The translations under genes and the position numbers were made by a program. A stretch of DNA of 44,600 nt, taken from contig NZ_LROS01000026.1 of NCBI RefSeq assembly GCF_001675165.1, forward strand, positions 1 to 44,600. Reading direction: 5' to 3'. Source of the stretch: Clostridium ragsdalei P11. GTDB taxonomy: Bacteria > Bacillota > Clostridia > Clostridiales > Clostridiaceae. Under the pieces are notes generated by a model. The model saw only the letters and a list, made by a program, of their open reading frames with translations, did not search any database and was not told the DNA's origin. Positions 1-9,723 of this stretch are shown here, in pieces. Every line of letters starts with the position of its first letter. Position 1 is the first letter of the stretch.

Positions 1-207
1 ATTAATTAGCTGCTCCATATAAGGTGCTGCAGTCAATATTAAATTTCTGTTAGCTGCAAATCTTTTCTGTAATTCAGCATCGTGTATTATTTTTTTACTA
101 AAGACCTGGTGTGAATCAATACTGAACCTTTTACATCTTATATGTGAAAGTTCTATATACGGCTTAGATACAACTGCATTGTCCAATTTGCAAATAGCTG
201 CATTCAT
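1..207 (-). CDS. N-terminal fragment of a probable sigma-54-dependent (AcoR-like) transcription activator
   Basis: An open frame runs from an ATG at 207 off the left window edge, giving 69 residues. A GGGGGGA ribosome binding site lies just upstream (212-219). The protein begins MNAAICKLDN and reaches a stretch reading LILTAAPYMEQLIN. Start regions of this form (a short basic segment, then a helix before a GAF sensor domain) are seen in AcoR-type enhancer-binding proteins, which activate sigma-54 promoters. The AAA+ and Fis DNA-binding domains would lie outside the window, so the family call rests on the N-terminus alone. Confidence 0.5.
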   Translation of the reverse strand, partial: MNAAICKLDNAVVSKPYIELSHIRCKRFSIDSHQVFSKKIIHDAELQKRFAANRNLILTAAPYMEQLIN

Positions 208-517
208 TATAATCCCCCCGTCATAATAACAATTTCTAATTTAACTTTGCATTATTATAGTAAAGTTCATTAACATTATATATAATTACCGCAAAAACTA
301 AACACCTTAATAATAGTTAGATATTTAAATTTAGAGTCATTATTTATTTATAAGCAATATATATGCCATTGTTTAAAATGTCCAAATTAGGTAGTTTCTT
401 TATATTTTTTATTATGTATGTTCTTTTTTTGATCAAATCAATTAAAAAAACGGTGTTCGTTTTTTGACTACAGTTCGTTTTTTGAACATATTTTAAATAT
501 TGTCATTTATTTCGCAT

Positions 518-653
518 TAATGTTGCTCAAAATTTAAAGGATATTAAACTACCCATTAGCATTATAACTTCTTTTATAGGAGCTCCATTTTTAGGATATT
601 TGCTTATAGCTCAGGGAAAAATCAATGGAATTAATAAAAGACTTCTAAGCTAG
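518..653 (+). pseudogene. Remnant of a FecCD-family iron-siderophore ABC permease (C-terminus)
   Basis: One plus-strand frame ending at a TAG (651-653) reads LPISIITSFIGAPFLGYLL followed by a short basic tail. This closely resembles the last membrane helix region of FecCD/BtuC-type permeases, where the pattern is xLPxGIITxxIGxPFFxYLL. Only about 40 residues remain and there is no start codon or upstream domain, so this is a decayed gene end. The left boundary is approximate. Confidence 0.55.
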
Positions 654-808
654 AAATTGAATTATTCTCCAGATATTTTTACAATCTTCATCTCCACTCT
701 ATATGGAACTAAATATACAAGTTTTCTAACTAAAAAAATAAACTTATACGTAGAAATATTTTTACAATAAACAATCACATTTAAATATTTTGCATATAAA
801 TCTTAGTT

Positions 809-889
809 GAAAATTCATGAAAAAGCTTAGGTTTTTTGAATTGTCTGAGGTACGAGTTTTCAAAAATCCTTAGGTTTTTATGAATTTTC
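809..889. repeat. Imperfect palindrome carrying a CTGAGGTACGAG loop motif
   Basis: Left arm 809-831 (GAAAATTCATGAAAAAGC and following) pairs imperfectly with right arm 868-889 (CCTTAGG...GAATTTTC). The loop contains CTGAGGTACGAG (845-856). The identical 12-mer occurs inverted inside the larger palindrome at 13373-13550. It could be a transcription terminator or RNA hairpin, or a degenerate mobile palindrome. Confidence 0.5.
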
Positions 890-972
890 TGCTTAGATTT
901 ATCAAAATATTTAACAGTGCTTGTGATTGTAAAAAATATTCGGAGTATAAGTTTATTTTTAGTTTAGAAACT

Positions 973-2433
973 CTACTTGCCTTTATTCCACTTAACTACA
1001 GGCTTTCTTGCTGCCTTTACTTCGTCTAATCTTTTAATTATTGTCGTATTTGGTGCTGATTTTACTATATCAGGATTTTCCTTAGCCTCTTTTGCAATAC
1101 TTATCATATCATCTATGAATTCATCTAGTGTTTCTAACTTTTCATTTTCCGTAGGTTCTATCATCATTGCTTCTTTTACGATTAATGGAAAATATATAGT
1201 TGGAGGATGGTATCCATAATCCAAAAGTCTTTTTGCCACATCCAAAGTTGTAACTCCGTTTTCATCTTCTTTCAAGCCGCCAAGTACACATTCATGTTTA
1301 CAAACTGTATCTATAGGTATATTATAATAATCCTTAAGTCTTTCCTTTATATAATTGGCATTTAAGACTGCATCTTCACTAACTTCCCTTAAGCCATCTG
1401 CTCCCATACTCAAGATATAGGAAAATGCCTTTACCATAACTCCAAAGTTTCCATAAAAACTTCTTACTTTTCCTATAGAATAAGGCCTGTCATAGTCTAA
1501 ATAATATTTGTCTTTATCTTTAGAAACTACAGGAACAGGTAAAAATTCCATAAGTTCTTCTTTGACTCCTATAGGCCCGCTTCCTGGGCCGCCGCCGCCG
1601 TGAGGTGTTGAAAAAGTCTTGTGAAGGTTCATATGACATACATCAAATCCCATATCTCCAGGCCTTGTCTTTCCCATATTGGCATTCATGTTAGCACCAT
1701 CATAGTAAAGAAGTCCCCCTGCTTCATGAACAAGTTTGGCTATTTCCATAATATTTTTTTCAAAAAGTCCAAGTGTATTAGGATTTGTAAGCATAAGTCC
1801 TGCTACTTCATCACTCAATATAGATTTCAGAGATTCAATGTCCACTGTTCCATCTTCATCCGATTTCACTTCTATTATTTCAAACCCTGTGCAAGAAGCT
1901 GAAGCCGGATTTGTACCGTGAGCTGAATCAGGAACTATAATCTTTTTTCTCTTAAAATCTCCCTTTTTTTCATGGTAAGCTTTTATAATCATAAGTCCTG
2001 AAAGTTCTCCATGAGCTCCTGCTGCTGGCTGGAGGGATACAGTTTCAAAGCCTGTTATTTCAGCAAGTTTTTGACCTAATTCATACATAAGTCTTAAAGC
2101 TCCCTGGCTAGTCTCTTCTGGCTGATAAGGATGAAGCTGCGTAAACTCCTTAAAATCTGCCATATCCTCATTTATTTTAGGATTATACTTCATAGTACAA
2201 GAACCAAGAGGATAAAATCCTGTATCCACACCAAAGTTTTTATTGGAAAGCAGTGTAAAATGTCTTATTACATCTATTTCACTTACTTCTGGAAGCTCAG
2301 GCTCCTCTTTGCCTATAAATTCTTCAGGCAGCAATTTTTCAATACCTTCTTCTGGTACGTCACATTTAGGAAGGGAGTAGGCCTTTCTGCCTTCTTTGGA
2401 AAGTTCAAAAATAAGTTTGTTATGCTCTTTCAT
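973..2433 (-). CDS. gcvPB: Glycine dehydrogenase (decarboxylating) subunit 2
   Basis: This is the PLP-binding half of the split P-protein. It decarboxylates glycine and passes the aminomethyl group to the lipoyl arm of GcvH. The 486 residues match the family length. The PLP lysine is Lys272 in the [16 protein letters not shown] motif. The conserved [16 protein letters not shown] segment sits near residue 70, and the NPNTLGLFE and YYDGANMNA motifs are present. It is the last gene of the minus-strand order gcvT-gcvH-gcvPA-gcvPB and its ATG overlaps the gcvPA stop by one base (TAATG). A GGAGGG site lies within the end of gcvPA. It should share the glycine riboswitch upstream of gcvT. Confidence 0.97.
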   Translation of the reverse strand: MKEHNKLIFELSKEGRKAYSLPKCDVPEEGIEKLLPEEFIGKEEPELPEVSEIDVIRHFTLLSNKNFGVDTGFYPLGSCTMKYNPKINEDMADFKEFTQLHPYQPEETSQGALRLMYELGQKLAEITGFETVSLQPAAGAHGELSGLMIIKAYHEKKGDFKRKKIIVPDSAHGTNPASASCTGFEIIEVKSDEDGTVDIESLKSILSDEVAGLMLTNPNTLGLFEKNIMEIAKLVHEAGGLLYYDGANMNANMGKTRPGDMGFDVCHMNLHKTFSTPHGGGGPGSGPIGVKEELMEFLPVPVVSKDKDKYYLDYDRPYSIGKVRSFYGNFGVMVKAFSYILSMGADGLREVSEDAVLNANYIKERLKDYYNIPIDTVCKHECVLGGLKEDENGVTTLDVAKRLLDYGYHPPTIYFPLIVKEAMMIEPTENEKLETLDEFIDDMISIAKEAKENPDIVKSAPNTTIIKRLDEVKAARKPVVKWNKGK

Positions 2434-3776
2434 TACTCAATTCCCTCCAATACAGAAGTTAATTTATCAATTTCATTCTTTGTCCTCTTTTCAGTGACAC
2501 ATAAAAGCATGGAATTTTTATAAGAAGGATATTGTTTTTCCAGATCATATCCACCTAATATTTTATTTTCAAGTAGTTTCTTATTTATATCTCCTACTGA
2601 ATTTTGGGAAGCAACTACAAATTCATTGAAAAATGGCTTGTCAAATACAGCTTTGTATTTTCTGCTTTCAGTAAGCTTTTTAAATGCATAATGAGATTTT
2701 TGAACATTCTGATAAGCCACTTCTCTAATTCCCTTTTTACCTAAGGTAGTTAAATATATAAGTGCTGTCAGTGCATTTAGTGCTTCATTTGAGCATATAT
2801 TTGAAGAAGCCTTTTCACGTCTTATATGTTGCTCTCTTGCCTGAAGTGTTAGCACATAGCCTCTCTTGCCTTCTGAATCCGTAGTTTCTCCTACAATTCT
2901 TCCTGGAATCTTTCTTAAATACTTTTTAGTAGTAGTTAAAAATCCAAGATAAGGACCACCATAATTCATGCTGTTTCCAAGAGATTGTCCTTCACCTACA
3001 ACTACATCTGCTCCATATTCTCCAGGACTCTTTAATATTCCAAGGGAAATAGGATCACAAAATACTATTAAAAGGGATTTATTATCATGAACATACTTCT
3101 CCACATCCTGCAGCTCTTCTATTAGTCCTAAAAAATTTGGTGTTTGAACTATAACTGCTGCTGTATCCTTATTAATCTCACCTTTAAGTTTGTCTATATC
3201 AGTAACTCCACCTGCTTCATCTATTTCTATTAGATTTAAATCTTTAAATCTCAAATAGGTTTTAAGTACCTTTCTAACTTCAGGATTTAAAGTTTTTGAG
3301 ACAACTATATTTTTACGTCTTGTTACATTTGCAGCCATTTGTGCTGCTTCCACACAAGCTGTAGCTCCATCATACATTGAAGCATTTGAAACTTCCATAC
3401 CTGTTAAATTAGCCATAACCGTCTGGTACTCAAATATAGTCTGAAGTGTACCCTGGCTTATTTCAGCTTGATAAGGAGTATAGGCGGTATAAAACTCAGA
3501 CCTTGACGTTATGTGTTTTATCACAGAAGGTATATAGTGGTCATAAACTCCTGCACCTAAAAAGCATGTTAGATCATCACAGCTTTTATTTGATTTTGCA
3601 ATGTCCTTAATGTAAGACTCCACTTCAAGCTCAGACATTCCATCATTTATATTCAATTTTCTATTTAAACGAACGCTTTCTGGTATATCGGAAAACAGAT
3701 CATCTATGCTGCTTACTCCTATTTTCTCCAGCATAATTTTCTTGTCTTCTTCTGTAAGCGGTAAATAAGGATGCAT
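2433..3776 (-). CDS. gcvPA: Glycine dehydrogenase (decarboxylating) subunit 1
   Basis: This is the second half of the split glycine decarboxylase and forms a heterotetramer with GcvPB. I place the start at the ATG at 3776 ([11 protein letters not shown], 447 aa). The longer frame opens with a GTG at 3785, but that GTG overlaps the gcvH stop and leaves no room for the AAGGAG site, whereas the ATG sits about 7 bases after it. Family hallmarks are [46 protein letters not shown] and [18 protein letters not shown]. It is tightly coupled to gcvH upstream (about 5 bases) and gcvPB downstream (1-base overlap), as expected for subunits made in equal amounts. Confidence 0.96.
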   Translation of the reverse strand: MHPYLPLTEEDKKIMLEKIGVSSIDDLFSDIPESVRLNRKLNINDGMSELEVESYIKDIAKSNKSCDDLTCFLGAGVYDHYIPSVIKHITSRSEFYTAYTPYQAEISQGTLQTIFEYQTVMANLTGMEVSNASMYDGATACVEAAQMAANVTRRKNIVVSKTLNPEVRKVLKTYLRFKDLNLIEIDEAGGVTDIDKLKGEINKDTAAVIVQTPNFLGLIEELQDVEKYVHDNKSLLIVFCDPISLGILKSPGEYGADVVVGEGQSLGNSMNYGGPYLGFLTTTKKYLRKIPGRIVGETTDSEGKRGYVLTLQAREQHIRREKASSNICSNEALNALTALIYLTTLGKKGIREVAYQNVQKSHYAFKKLTESRKYKAVFDKPFFNEFVVASQNSVGDINKKLLENKILGGYDLEKQYPSYKNSMLLCVTEKRTKNEIDKLTSVLEGIE

Positions 3777-3781
3777 ATAAA

Positions 3782-4162
3782 TCACTCCTTATCACATATT
3801 TTTTCATAGTTTGCTGCATCAAGTAAGTCTTTCAATTCAGCTTCATCTGATACTTGAATTGAAATTATCCAATTTTTGTAAGGATCTTCATTTAGACCTT
3901 CAGGGCTATCTACAAGTTCCTCATTTACCTCTAACACCTTACCTGAAACTGGTATACACAAATCTGAGGCTGCTTTTACAGATTCAACTGTTCCAAATAC
4001 ATCACCTTTTGAGAATTCTGAATCCACTTCAGGAAGTTCAACAAAAACAATTTCTCCCAAAGAATCCTGGGCAAAATCTGTAATACCTACACAGGCTTTG
4101 TCCCCATCAACTTTTATCCATTCATGATCTTCTGAATACAATAACTCCTTTAAAGTTTTCAT
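3782..4162 (-). CDS. gcvH: Glycine cleavage system H protein
   Basis: This small lipoyl carrier shuttles the aminomethyl intermediate between GcvP and GcvT and the reduced arm to lipoamide dehydrogenase. It has 126 residues, the usual size. The lipoylated lysine is Lys63 in [12 protein letters not shown], and the family start [14 protein letters not shown] is present. The ATG at 4162 has a clear GGGGAGG site. It lies 16 bases after gcvT and just ahead of gcvPA. No lipoamide dehydrogenase or lipoate ligase gene is in the window, so the L-protein must come from elsewhere. Confidence 0.97.
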   Translation of the reverse strand: MKTLKELLYSEDHEWIKVDGDKACVGITDFAQDSLGEIVFVELPEVDSEFSKGDVFGTVESVKAASDLCIPVSGKVLEVNEELVDSPEGLNEDPYKNWIISIQVSDEAELKDLLDAANYEKICDKE

Positions 4163-4178
4163 TTATAAATCCTCCCCG

Positions 4179-5285
4179 CTATTTGTTATAATTTTTATTA
4201 TAAAATTTTTTACTAACTACTTCCGCCTTTAAAAACTTATTTCTCACCTTTATAGAAATAGAAGTTCCAATGGATGCATATTTAGAATCAATTAAAGCAA
4301 AACCTATATTTTTATTTAAAGAAGGCGAGCGATATCCAGTGGTTACTTCTCCTATTTTCTTATCCTCTGCAAAAACTTCGTATCCGTGCCTTGAAATTCC
4401 TCTTTCCTTCATTTCAAAACCCACTATTTTTCTCTTTAGTCCTTCTTTTTTCTGCTTTACAAGAGCATCCTTACCTATGAAATTGTCTTTATCTAATTTG
4501 ACAAAAATTCCTATACCTGCTTCAAGAGGTGTAATTGATTTAGACAATTCATTTCCATAAAGGGGCAAGCTAACTTCAAATCTCAAAGTGTCCCTTGCAC
4601 CAAGTCCTACTGGTTTTATGCCATCTTCCTTACCTGTTTCAAGTATTTTATCCCACAGATACTCTGCATTTTCAGTTCCTGAATAAATTTCAAATCCATC
4701 TTCTCCTGTATATCCTGTTCTTGAAACCAAGCATTTTTTTCCTGCAACTAGTACATCTTTTTTGAAGAAATAGAACTTGATGTTATCTAAGTCTGTATCC
4801 GTTAATTTTTGAAGTACTTTTTGCGCATTTGGCCCCTGAATTGCAAGCTGTATAATTGAAGGAGATATATTTTTTATATCTACCTGAAAATTTCCCTTAT
4901 TTTTCATCATCCAATCAATATCTTTATCCGTATTTGCAGCATTTATTACGAGAAAAAAGTGCTCATTTGTAAATTTATAAACAAGTATATCATCCACTAT
5001 TCCACCTTCTGGATAGCACATAGGTGTATATAATATTTGGTTTTCTTTAATCTTAGATGCATCATTTGTTATTAAATTTTGAACAAATTCTAGTGCATCT
5101 TTTCCTGTTATATCTGCTTCTCCCATATGTGAGACATCAAACAATCCTGCTTTTTTACGTACTGCTTGGTGCTCAGCTGTTATGCCTTCAAATTGTACTG
5201 GCATATCCCATCCTGCAAAATCTATTATTTTTGCACCGTATTTCTCATAAGAATCAAACAGCGGAGTTTTCTTTAATTCTTCCAT
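4179..5285 (-). CDS. gcvT: Aminomethyltransferase (glycine cleavage T protein)
   Basis: It transfers the methylene group from aminomethyl-GcvH to tetrahydrofolate, releasing ammonia. The 368 residues fit the family. Visible signatures include [19 protein letters not shown] at the N-terminus, [10 protein letters not shown], the [14 protein letters not shown] folate-site region and [21 protein letters not shown]. It is the first gene of the operon, with a GGAGG-type site ahead of its ATG, directly downstream of the glycine riboswitch terminator. Confidence 0.97.
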   Translation of the reverse strand: MEELKKTPLFDSYEKYGAKIIDFAGWDMPVQFEGITAEHQAVRKKAGLFDVSHMGEADITGKDALEFVQNLITNDASKIKENQILYTPMCYPEGGIVDDILVYKFTNEHFFLVINAANTDKDIDWMMKNKGNFQVDIKNISPSIIQLAIQGPNAQKVLQKLTDTDLDNIKFYFFKKDVLVAGKKCLVSRTGYTGEDGFEIYSGTENAEYLWDKILETGKEDGIKPVGLGARDTLRFEVSLPLYGNELSKSITPLEAGIGIFVKLDKDNFIGKDALVKQKKEGLKRKIVGFEMKERGISRHGYEVFAEDKKIGEVTTGYRSPSLNKNIGFALIDSKYASIGTSISIKVRNKFLKAEVVSKKFYNKNYNK

Positions 5286-5317
5286 AACATAAGACCTCCT
5301 TCATATTTTTATGCATT

Positions 5318-5360
5318 AAAAAAGGATATGGAGACTATTTACCTAATAGTCCACATATCC
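5318..5360 (-). terminator. Riboswitch-controlled terminator ahead of gcvT
   Basis: Read on the minus strand, a 16-base stem (5345-5360 with 5324-5339) is followed by a run of six T. It is the expression platform of the glycine riboswitch just upstream and ends about 30 bases before the gcvT start codon. Confidence 0.9.
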
Positions 5361-5367
5361 TCTGTTT

Positions 5368-5540
5368 TTTTACCTGAGAGTTTCGATATTAAATATCTTT
5401 CACCTTTGGTACTGCTTTTATAGCAGATTTTTCAGAGTTTTGTCCTACAGCGCTCCTTCTACCTGAGAGTTTTTGATATAGCCGTGGCGGTATATCATTG
5501 CTTCTTCGGTTAACAACTAGATGTTATCTCGCACTATATT
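5368..5540 (-). promoter_or_regulatory. Tandem glycine riboswitch
   Basis: Two glycine aptamers are read on the minus strand. The first (about 5460-5540) has GCGAGATAAC, ACCGAAGAAGCAA, the ACCGCCACGG linker region and CTCTCAGGTA. The second (about 5371-5446) has GGACAAAACTCTG, ACCAAAGGTGAAAG and a second CTCTCAGGTA. These are the conserved blocks of the gcvT RNA element. Tandem aptamers followed by a terminator usually switch the gcv operon on when glycine is abundant, so the cell can use glycine as a C1 and nitrogen source. Confidence 0.96.
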
Positions 5541-5765
5541 CATCCAATTTATATACTTTTTACTACATTATTAATATACACCTTAGAATATGGAATTTCA
5601 ATAAAAATATCTTTTGTTATTTAAATAACAAAGTTGATCAATTTACAATGTAAAGCTGACCTAGCAAATGCAACAAATAAACTAACTTTATCTGTATTAA
5701 CGTCTGTCTATTTGTTAAACTTGTTTTCTATATCTTTAATAACACTATTACTAACTGACTTTTCC

Positions 5766-5786
5766 CCACCTGATTCAATCAGGTGG
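5766..5786 (-). terminator. Hairpin downstream of the TPR-like gene
   Basis: A perfect 10-base stem (CCACCTGATT with AATCAGGTGG) with a one-base loop lies about 35 bases past the stop codon at 5820. On the minus strand it is followed by GGAAAAG rather than a clean T-run, so it may be a weak terminator. Confidence 0.5.
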
Positions 5787-5819
5787 TAGTTAAATTATAC
5801 TCACCTATATCTAAAAGTT

Positions 5820-6776
5820 CTAGTTGATACTGTGTACATTTCCCATATCATGTTTATATAGTTTGCCTGTAGAAGCCTCAACATAATATCCATCTCTCGT
5901 ATGACCTCCTAAAGTAAGATAAAATTCATAGCCATTCTTTGTAGTAGATGAATTACTATTAAAATATGCTTCTATAGGTTTAGATTCTTTACTATCATAA
6001 GAAATTGTTTTACCGCGATAATCTGCCATACACTTAACCTCATTTTTAATTACTGCAGTAGAATCAAGACTTGCATACAAATTCGTTCCATCATCATTCT
6101 TAATTACTGCGTATTTGCCATCAGGAAATTCAGCTTTCAAGACCATAGACAATGCCTGATCAAAGGTTACTGATCCACTTGCTGAAGGAACTCCTGTAGA
6201 AGCTTCAGCTGCTTCAGTTTGATCTTTCTTTTTTTGACCATCCGCAATATCACCCTCAAGTTTTTTCGCATCAGAATTATTAGCATCAAGCTTAAATATG
6301 TTATTTAAACAAATACTTGCTTCATCAAACTTATTATTTTTTGTATCATCTTTGGCCTTAGCTAAATTATCAGATACATATAGTTTTTTACACTCATTGA
6401 TTTTATTTTGAGAATCACTATATCTTTTAGGGTCTTGTTTATCTACCTTCTTGAAAATATTAATTGCACTTAGGTAATCCTTGCTCTTCATTTTTTGCAC
6501 AGCACCTTCATAATTTTCTTTTGACTTCTTTAAAACGCTCATAAGTTGTATCTTTTTATCAACATCAGAAGTTTTCTTATAAGTCTCTGCTTCTGTATAA
6601 AACTTTATTGCATTATCGTAATCTTCTGTAGTTACAGCTTTATTTGCAGCCGTCAAAAGATCATTATATGGCTTAACCTTGTTGAAATAATAAAATCCAG
6701 AACACCCTGCAACAATTACAACTAAAATTATAATTAAAATTGTTTTAGTAGATAAATGTTTAATTCCATCTATCAC
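5820..6776 (-). CDS. Membrane-anchored protein with TPR-like helical repeats, unknown function
   Basis: It has 318 residues. A hydrophobic segment at about residues 13-33 (TILIIILVVIVAGC) ends in a VAGC lipobox-like tetrad, so the protein is either a lipoprotein or an N-anchored membrane protein facing outward. Residues 38-185 are Lys/Asp-rich helical repeats with TPR spacing (ITEDYDNAIKFYTEAETYKK-like units). The C-terminal 110 residues form a separate globular domain ending in YVEASTGKLYKHDMGNVHSIN. The start is a GTG at 6776, chosen for the GGAAGG site upstream. I recognise no enzyme motif. It stands alone, with its own terminator. Confidence 0.8.
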   Translation of the reverse strand: MIDGIKHLSTKTILIIILVVIVAGCSGFYYFNKVKPYNDLLTAANKAVTTEDYDNAIKFYTEAETYKKTSDVDKKIQLMSVLKKSKENYEGAVQKMKSKDYLSAINIFKKVDKQDPKRYSDSQNKINECKKLYVSDNLAKAKDDTKNNKFDEASICLNNIFKLDANNSDAKKLEGDIADGQKKKDQTEAAEASTGVPSASGSVTFDQALSMVLKAEFPDGKYAVIKNDDGTNLYASLDSTAVIKNEVKCMADYRGKTISYDSKESKPIEAYFNSNSSTTKNGYEFYLTLGGHTRDGYYVEASTGKLYKHDMGNVHSIN

Positions 6777-6939
6777 ATTAATTACCTTCCTTCATTATAA
6801 AAAACTAGAGCTGATATATTTAATAAAAAATTCATTTTTAAGCATTCTACAAAAACTTAAAAATTCCTCTTTTTATTTACATTATATTAAAATACTTTAT
6901 TATTATGAAAATATATGTAAAAAATCCTTTTTGATATAT

Positions 6940-7826
6940 AATTATAAAAAATTTACTAGCTTTTGGCATAGTTTGTGGTTTATTGGTTGCACCAGCTTTT
7001 GGTACACATACTTCTTATAATACTGTAAAGACAGCAGAACTAAATCAAATTTATGATTATAAAGGCACACTATTAACACCAACAGGATTTGTATGTTCAA
7101 CGATGATTGAACAAAACTATTTGCTCGCTAATATGTCCTATGACAATTTAGTGAACGGTAGGCATACTGTGACAGTTACTCCAGAAAGTAACCCAGATTT
7201 GTTTCAAAATATAGGAGGAAATCCTAGACTCCACCCAGCTAAGCTAAACTTGAACGGTAAAATTTATCATGCCAAGCAGTATAATAATGGTGCAACTATG
7301 AAGAATGTAATCATATCCTCTGGTGAAGGATTTGCAGATGCTCTTGCAGGTTCCACCTTGGCACAAAAGTTAAACTACCAGATTCTTTTAGTTGATAATC
7401 TGGATGACAGATCAGATACCTTAAACTATATAGCATCCAATTTAGACAAAGATGGACATATCTACATTTTAGATGGCAATGTGGCAGTTTCACACACCCT
7501 TAAAGACTGGTTTATTTGCAAGGATTCAATACAAACAACATTGCTAGATATTGGGGACAGACTAGAGAGGGAACAGCAAGCCAGATATCCACTGCCGTCC
7601 AAGCACCTTAAGGTACTCCAGTTATAATAGCATCCGAAAAGAATTTCCCAGATGCTCTGTCTATATCCTCAATTGCAGCATATAAGGGCTATCCAATACT
7701 AATAACTCCGCAGTCATCCCTTATAGCCACATAAGCCAAAATAGGAAGACTAAGGGGTTTATTTTAGGAGGGACAGGGGTTATGTCAAAATCTACAGCTA
7801 GTAATATTGAGTCAGGTGCCAAATAA
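6940..7826 (+). pseudogene. Broken cell-wall-binding repeat (CWB2/Pfam04122-type) surface protein
   Basis: The frame first reads a signal-peptide-like stretch (LLAFGIVCGLLVAPAFG) with no start codon in place, then a short spacer. One CWB2 unit follows (VIISSGEGFADALAGSTLA, then ILLVDN). The frame is lost at about 7555-7610. The next unit resumes in another frame as VIIASEKNFPDALSISSIAA...GYPILIT (about 7622-7730) and hits a TAA at 7731. A last piece, GGTGVMSKSTASNIESGAK, ends at a TAA at 7826. CWB2 triple repeats attach clostridial surface proteins to anionic cell-wall polymers. At least one frameshift and two internal stops show the gene is dead. Confidence 0.85.
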
Positions 7827-7915
7827 CAATTTGTTGTATTTTAAATAAAAAGCTACATTAGCTTGAAGTTAATCCTCCATCTAATGCAGCTTTTCAATGA
7901 TGTTTTAAATATTAA
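7822..7915. repeat. 94-bp repeat, copy 1 (contains a terminator hairpin)
   Basis: It matches 9559-9652 at 91 of 94 positions by eye, in the same orientation. It covers the end region of the dead surface-protein gene and the terminator of the GltD-like gene. Confidence 0.9.
7847..7894 (-). terminator. Terminator of the GltD-like gene (in repeat copy 1)
   Basis: The AAAAGCTGCATTAG arm pairs with CTA(A)TGTAGCTTTTT, followed by T-rich sequence on the minus strand. One pair is mismatched compared with the copy at 9584-9631. A-runs and T-runs on both sides would let it work in both directions. Confidence 0.75.
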
Positions 7916-7977
7916 ATCCATTGGTTAGGCTGTCTATCAAGAAAATACACAGTTATATCTGGATTATAAAATATTTT

Positions 7978-9246
7978 TTAATTTTTATCTGAATCTTCAT
8001 ATTTCTTATCCATACTCTTTATATATTCTTCCATAGCATTTACAAGGTGTTTTGAAACCTCTACTGCTTCAACAACAGTTTTGGCACCTGTCACCACATC
8101 ACCTGATGCAAAAACTCCAGACCTTGTAGTTCTTCCTGAATCATCTGTCTGTATAAGTCCTCTGAAATTCACTTCTATTCCTTCAGAATTGTTTACTATA
8201 TTTGCCTTAGGTCCCTGGCCTACAGCAATTATTATAGAATCTGCATTAAAAAGCTTTGCTTCCTCATCCTTTAGCATTACTTTCTTTTTTCCGGTATTTT
8301 CATCAAAAGATACCTCAGTTGGAACTATCTTTATTCCATCATCTGTTATTTCAACTGGTGCCATTTTATAGAGAAATTTCACTCCATCAAGTTTGGCATA
8401 ATCAATTTCTATGTTATCTGCTCCTGCATGTTCTTCATCACTCCTTGCAATGATAGTTACGTCATTTGATCCATTTCTAATTATGGTCCTTGCAGCATCC
8501 ATAGCAACATTTCCTGCGCCTATAATTGCAACTTTATCTCCCAAATTATAAGACTCAGGGTTTTTAAGATAATCTATGGCATAATTCACATTACCATAAG
8601 TTTCTCCTTTAAGTCCCAAGCTCCTCGGGCTCCATACTCCTGTTCCTATATAAACTGCCCTGTATCCATCTCTAAACAAATCTTCAACAGTTATCACAGG
8701 TCCTATAAGGGTATTAGGCCTTATCTTAACTCCCATATGGAAAAGTTTATCCTTAAGCCTGTCCAAAATATCTTTAGGCAGTCTAAATGCAGGTATGCCG
8801 TATCTCAAAACTCCTCCTATATCTTCGTGGGATTCAAATATAGTTACATCATATCCCTTTCTTGCCATTATAAAAGCAATACTCAATCCTGCTGGACCTG
8901 ATCCTACTACTGCAATTTTTTTATTCAACTTTTTTATATCAGCTGACGTTATAAAATTAAGGTAAAAGTCCGATATATATTTTTCGATAAGTCCAAACTT
9001 TATAGAAGTTCCTTTTTTGCCAAGCACACAATGGCCTTCACAAAACTTTTCATGCGGACAAACTTGTGAACAAATAGCTGACATGGGGTTATTTTCAAAA
9101 AGAAGTTTCCCAGCTTCCTTTATTTTATTCTCTTTAAAAAATTTTATTACTTCATTTATAGGGGTATTTACAGGGCATCCTTTTTTACATTGAGGTACTT
9201 TGCATCCGAGACATCTATTAGCTTCACCAAAAACAACTTTATCCAA
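7978..9246 (-). CDS. FAD/NAD(P)-dependent Fe-S oxidoreductase, glutamate synthase small-subunit (GltD) family
   Basis: The 422 residues match GltD-like electron-transfer flavoproteins. The N-terminal Fe-S domain has C12, C15, C20 and C24 (CLGCKVPQCKKGCPV) and a second cluster motif CSQVCPHEKFCEGHC. A FAD-binding Rossmann motif follows (VVGSGPAGLSIAF) and then an NAD(P)-binding motif (VAIIGAGNVAMDAARTI). The C-terminal GVFASGDVVTGAKTVVEAV motif closes the FAD site. No GltB large subunit is adjacent, so the protein may act as a stand-alone NADPH oxidoreductase or pair with another protein. NfnB is a relative worth considering. The start is a TTG with a GGAGG site 8 bases upstream. Confidence 0.88.
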   Translation of the reverse strand: MDKVVFGEANRCLGCKVPQCKKGCPVNTPINEVIKFFKENKIKEAGKLLFENNPMSAICSQVCPHEKFCEGHCVLGKKGTSIKFGLIEKYISDFYLNFITSADIKKLNKKIAVVGSGPAGLSIAFIMARKGYDVTIFESHEDIGGVLRYGIPAFRLPKDILDRLKDKLFHMGVKIRPNTLIGPVITVEDLFRDGYRAVYIGTGVWSPRSLGLKGETYGNVNYAIDYLKNPESYNLGDKVAIIGAGNVAMDAARTIIRNGSNDVTIIARSDEEHAGADNIEIDYAKLDGVKFLYKMAPVEITDDGIKIVPTEVSFDENTGKKKVMLKDEEAKLFNADSIIIAVGQGPKANIVNNSEGIEVNFRGLIQTDDSGRTTRSGVFASGDVVTGAKTVVEAVEVSKHLVNAMEEYIKSMDKKYEDSDKN

Positions 9247-9558
9247 TCCTTTTTCCTCCCTTGTGTAAATAAACTTTATAATGTTTTATTTACCATCTGT
9301 ACTATTTTCATCAATATGATGTACTAATATTTATATTACATATATATAATCATATATAATGTAAATTCTCAATATTTATTATCTGTATCTATGTTAATTA
9401 TCTTCTGTATCTCTTAATCCATCTTAAAAATGCTTAAGATTTCATAAGATTTATAATAATTATCATATACAACGAACGCTCCTGTTTTCTTCCTGACTTT
9501 TGTAAAATTGTTTAAAAATAATTAGTAACAGTACTTACGTAAAATAATTTAATCATAG
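9247..9558. other. Gene-free stretch upstream of the GltD-like gene
   Basis: AT-rich sequence with no convincing reading frame. It must hold the promoter of the minus-strand GltD-like gene, but I see no clear conserved operator or structured leader. Confidence 0.5.
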
Positions 9559-9652
9559 AATAATAATTTGTTGTATTTTAAATAAAAAGCTGCATTAGCT
9601 TGAAGTTAATCCTCCATCTAATGCAGCTTTTCAATGATGTTCTAAATATTAA
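9559..9652. repeat. 94-bp repeat, copy 2 (contains a terminator hairpin)
   Basis: Second copy of 7822-7915, offset by exactly 1737 bases with no gaps and three differences. It lies downstream of the aconitase-family hydratase. The two copies flank the GltD-like gene as direct repeats. Confidence 0.9.
9584..9631 (-). terminator. Terminator of the hydratase gene (in repeat copy 2)
   Basis: A perfect stem of about 14 base pairs (AAAAGCTGCATTAG with CTAATGCAGCTTTT) is followed on the minus strand by a T-rich tract. It lies about 90 bases past the hydratase stop codon. Confidence 0.85.
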
Positions 9653-9723
9653 CCATACATTTAGCATTCACAAACACTATTTCTGCTAAAATTTTTACTA
9701 TTAATTAAATTTATTACACTAGA

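Larger units (their letters stand above)
208..972. other. Intergenic stretch with decayed coding remains
   Basis: These 765 bases hold no intact gene. They contain a remnant of an iron-transport permease (about 518-653) and an imperfect palindrome (809-889), both listed separately. The rest is AT-rich with short runs only. A terminator for the gcv operon is not obvious, although the palindrome at 809-889 lies downstream of gcvPB and could serve. Confidence 0.6.

Noticed and set aside
977-1219. Plus-strand frame opposite gcvPB
   Set aside because: Lies wholly inside gcvPB on the other strand, with no binding site or family signature.
9410-9500. Possible riboswitch ahead of the GltD-like gene
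   Set aside because: No conserved aptamer blocks or terminator could be found.
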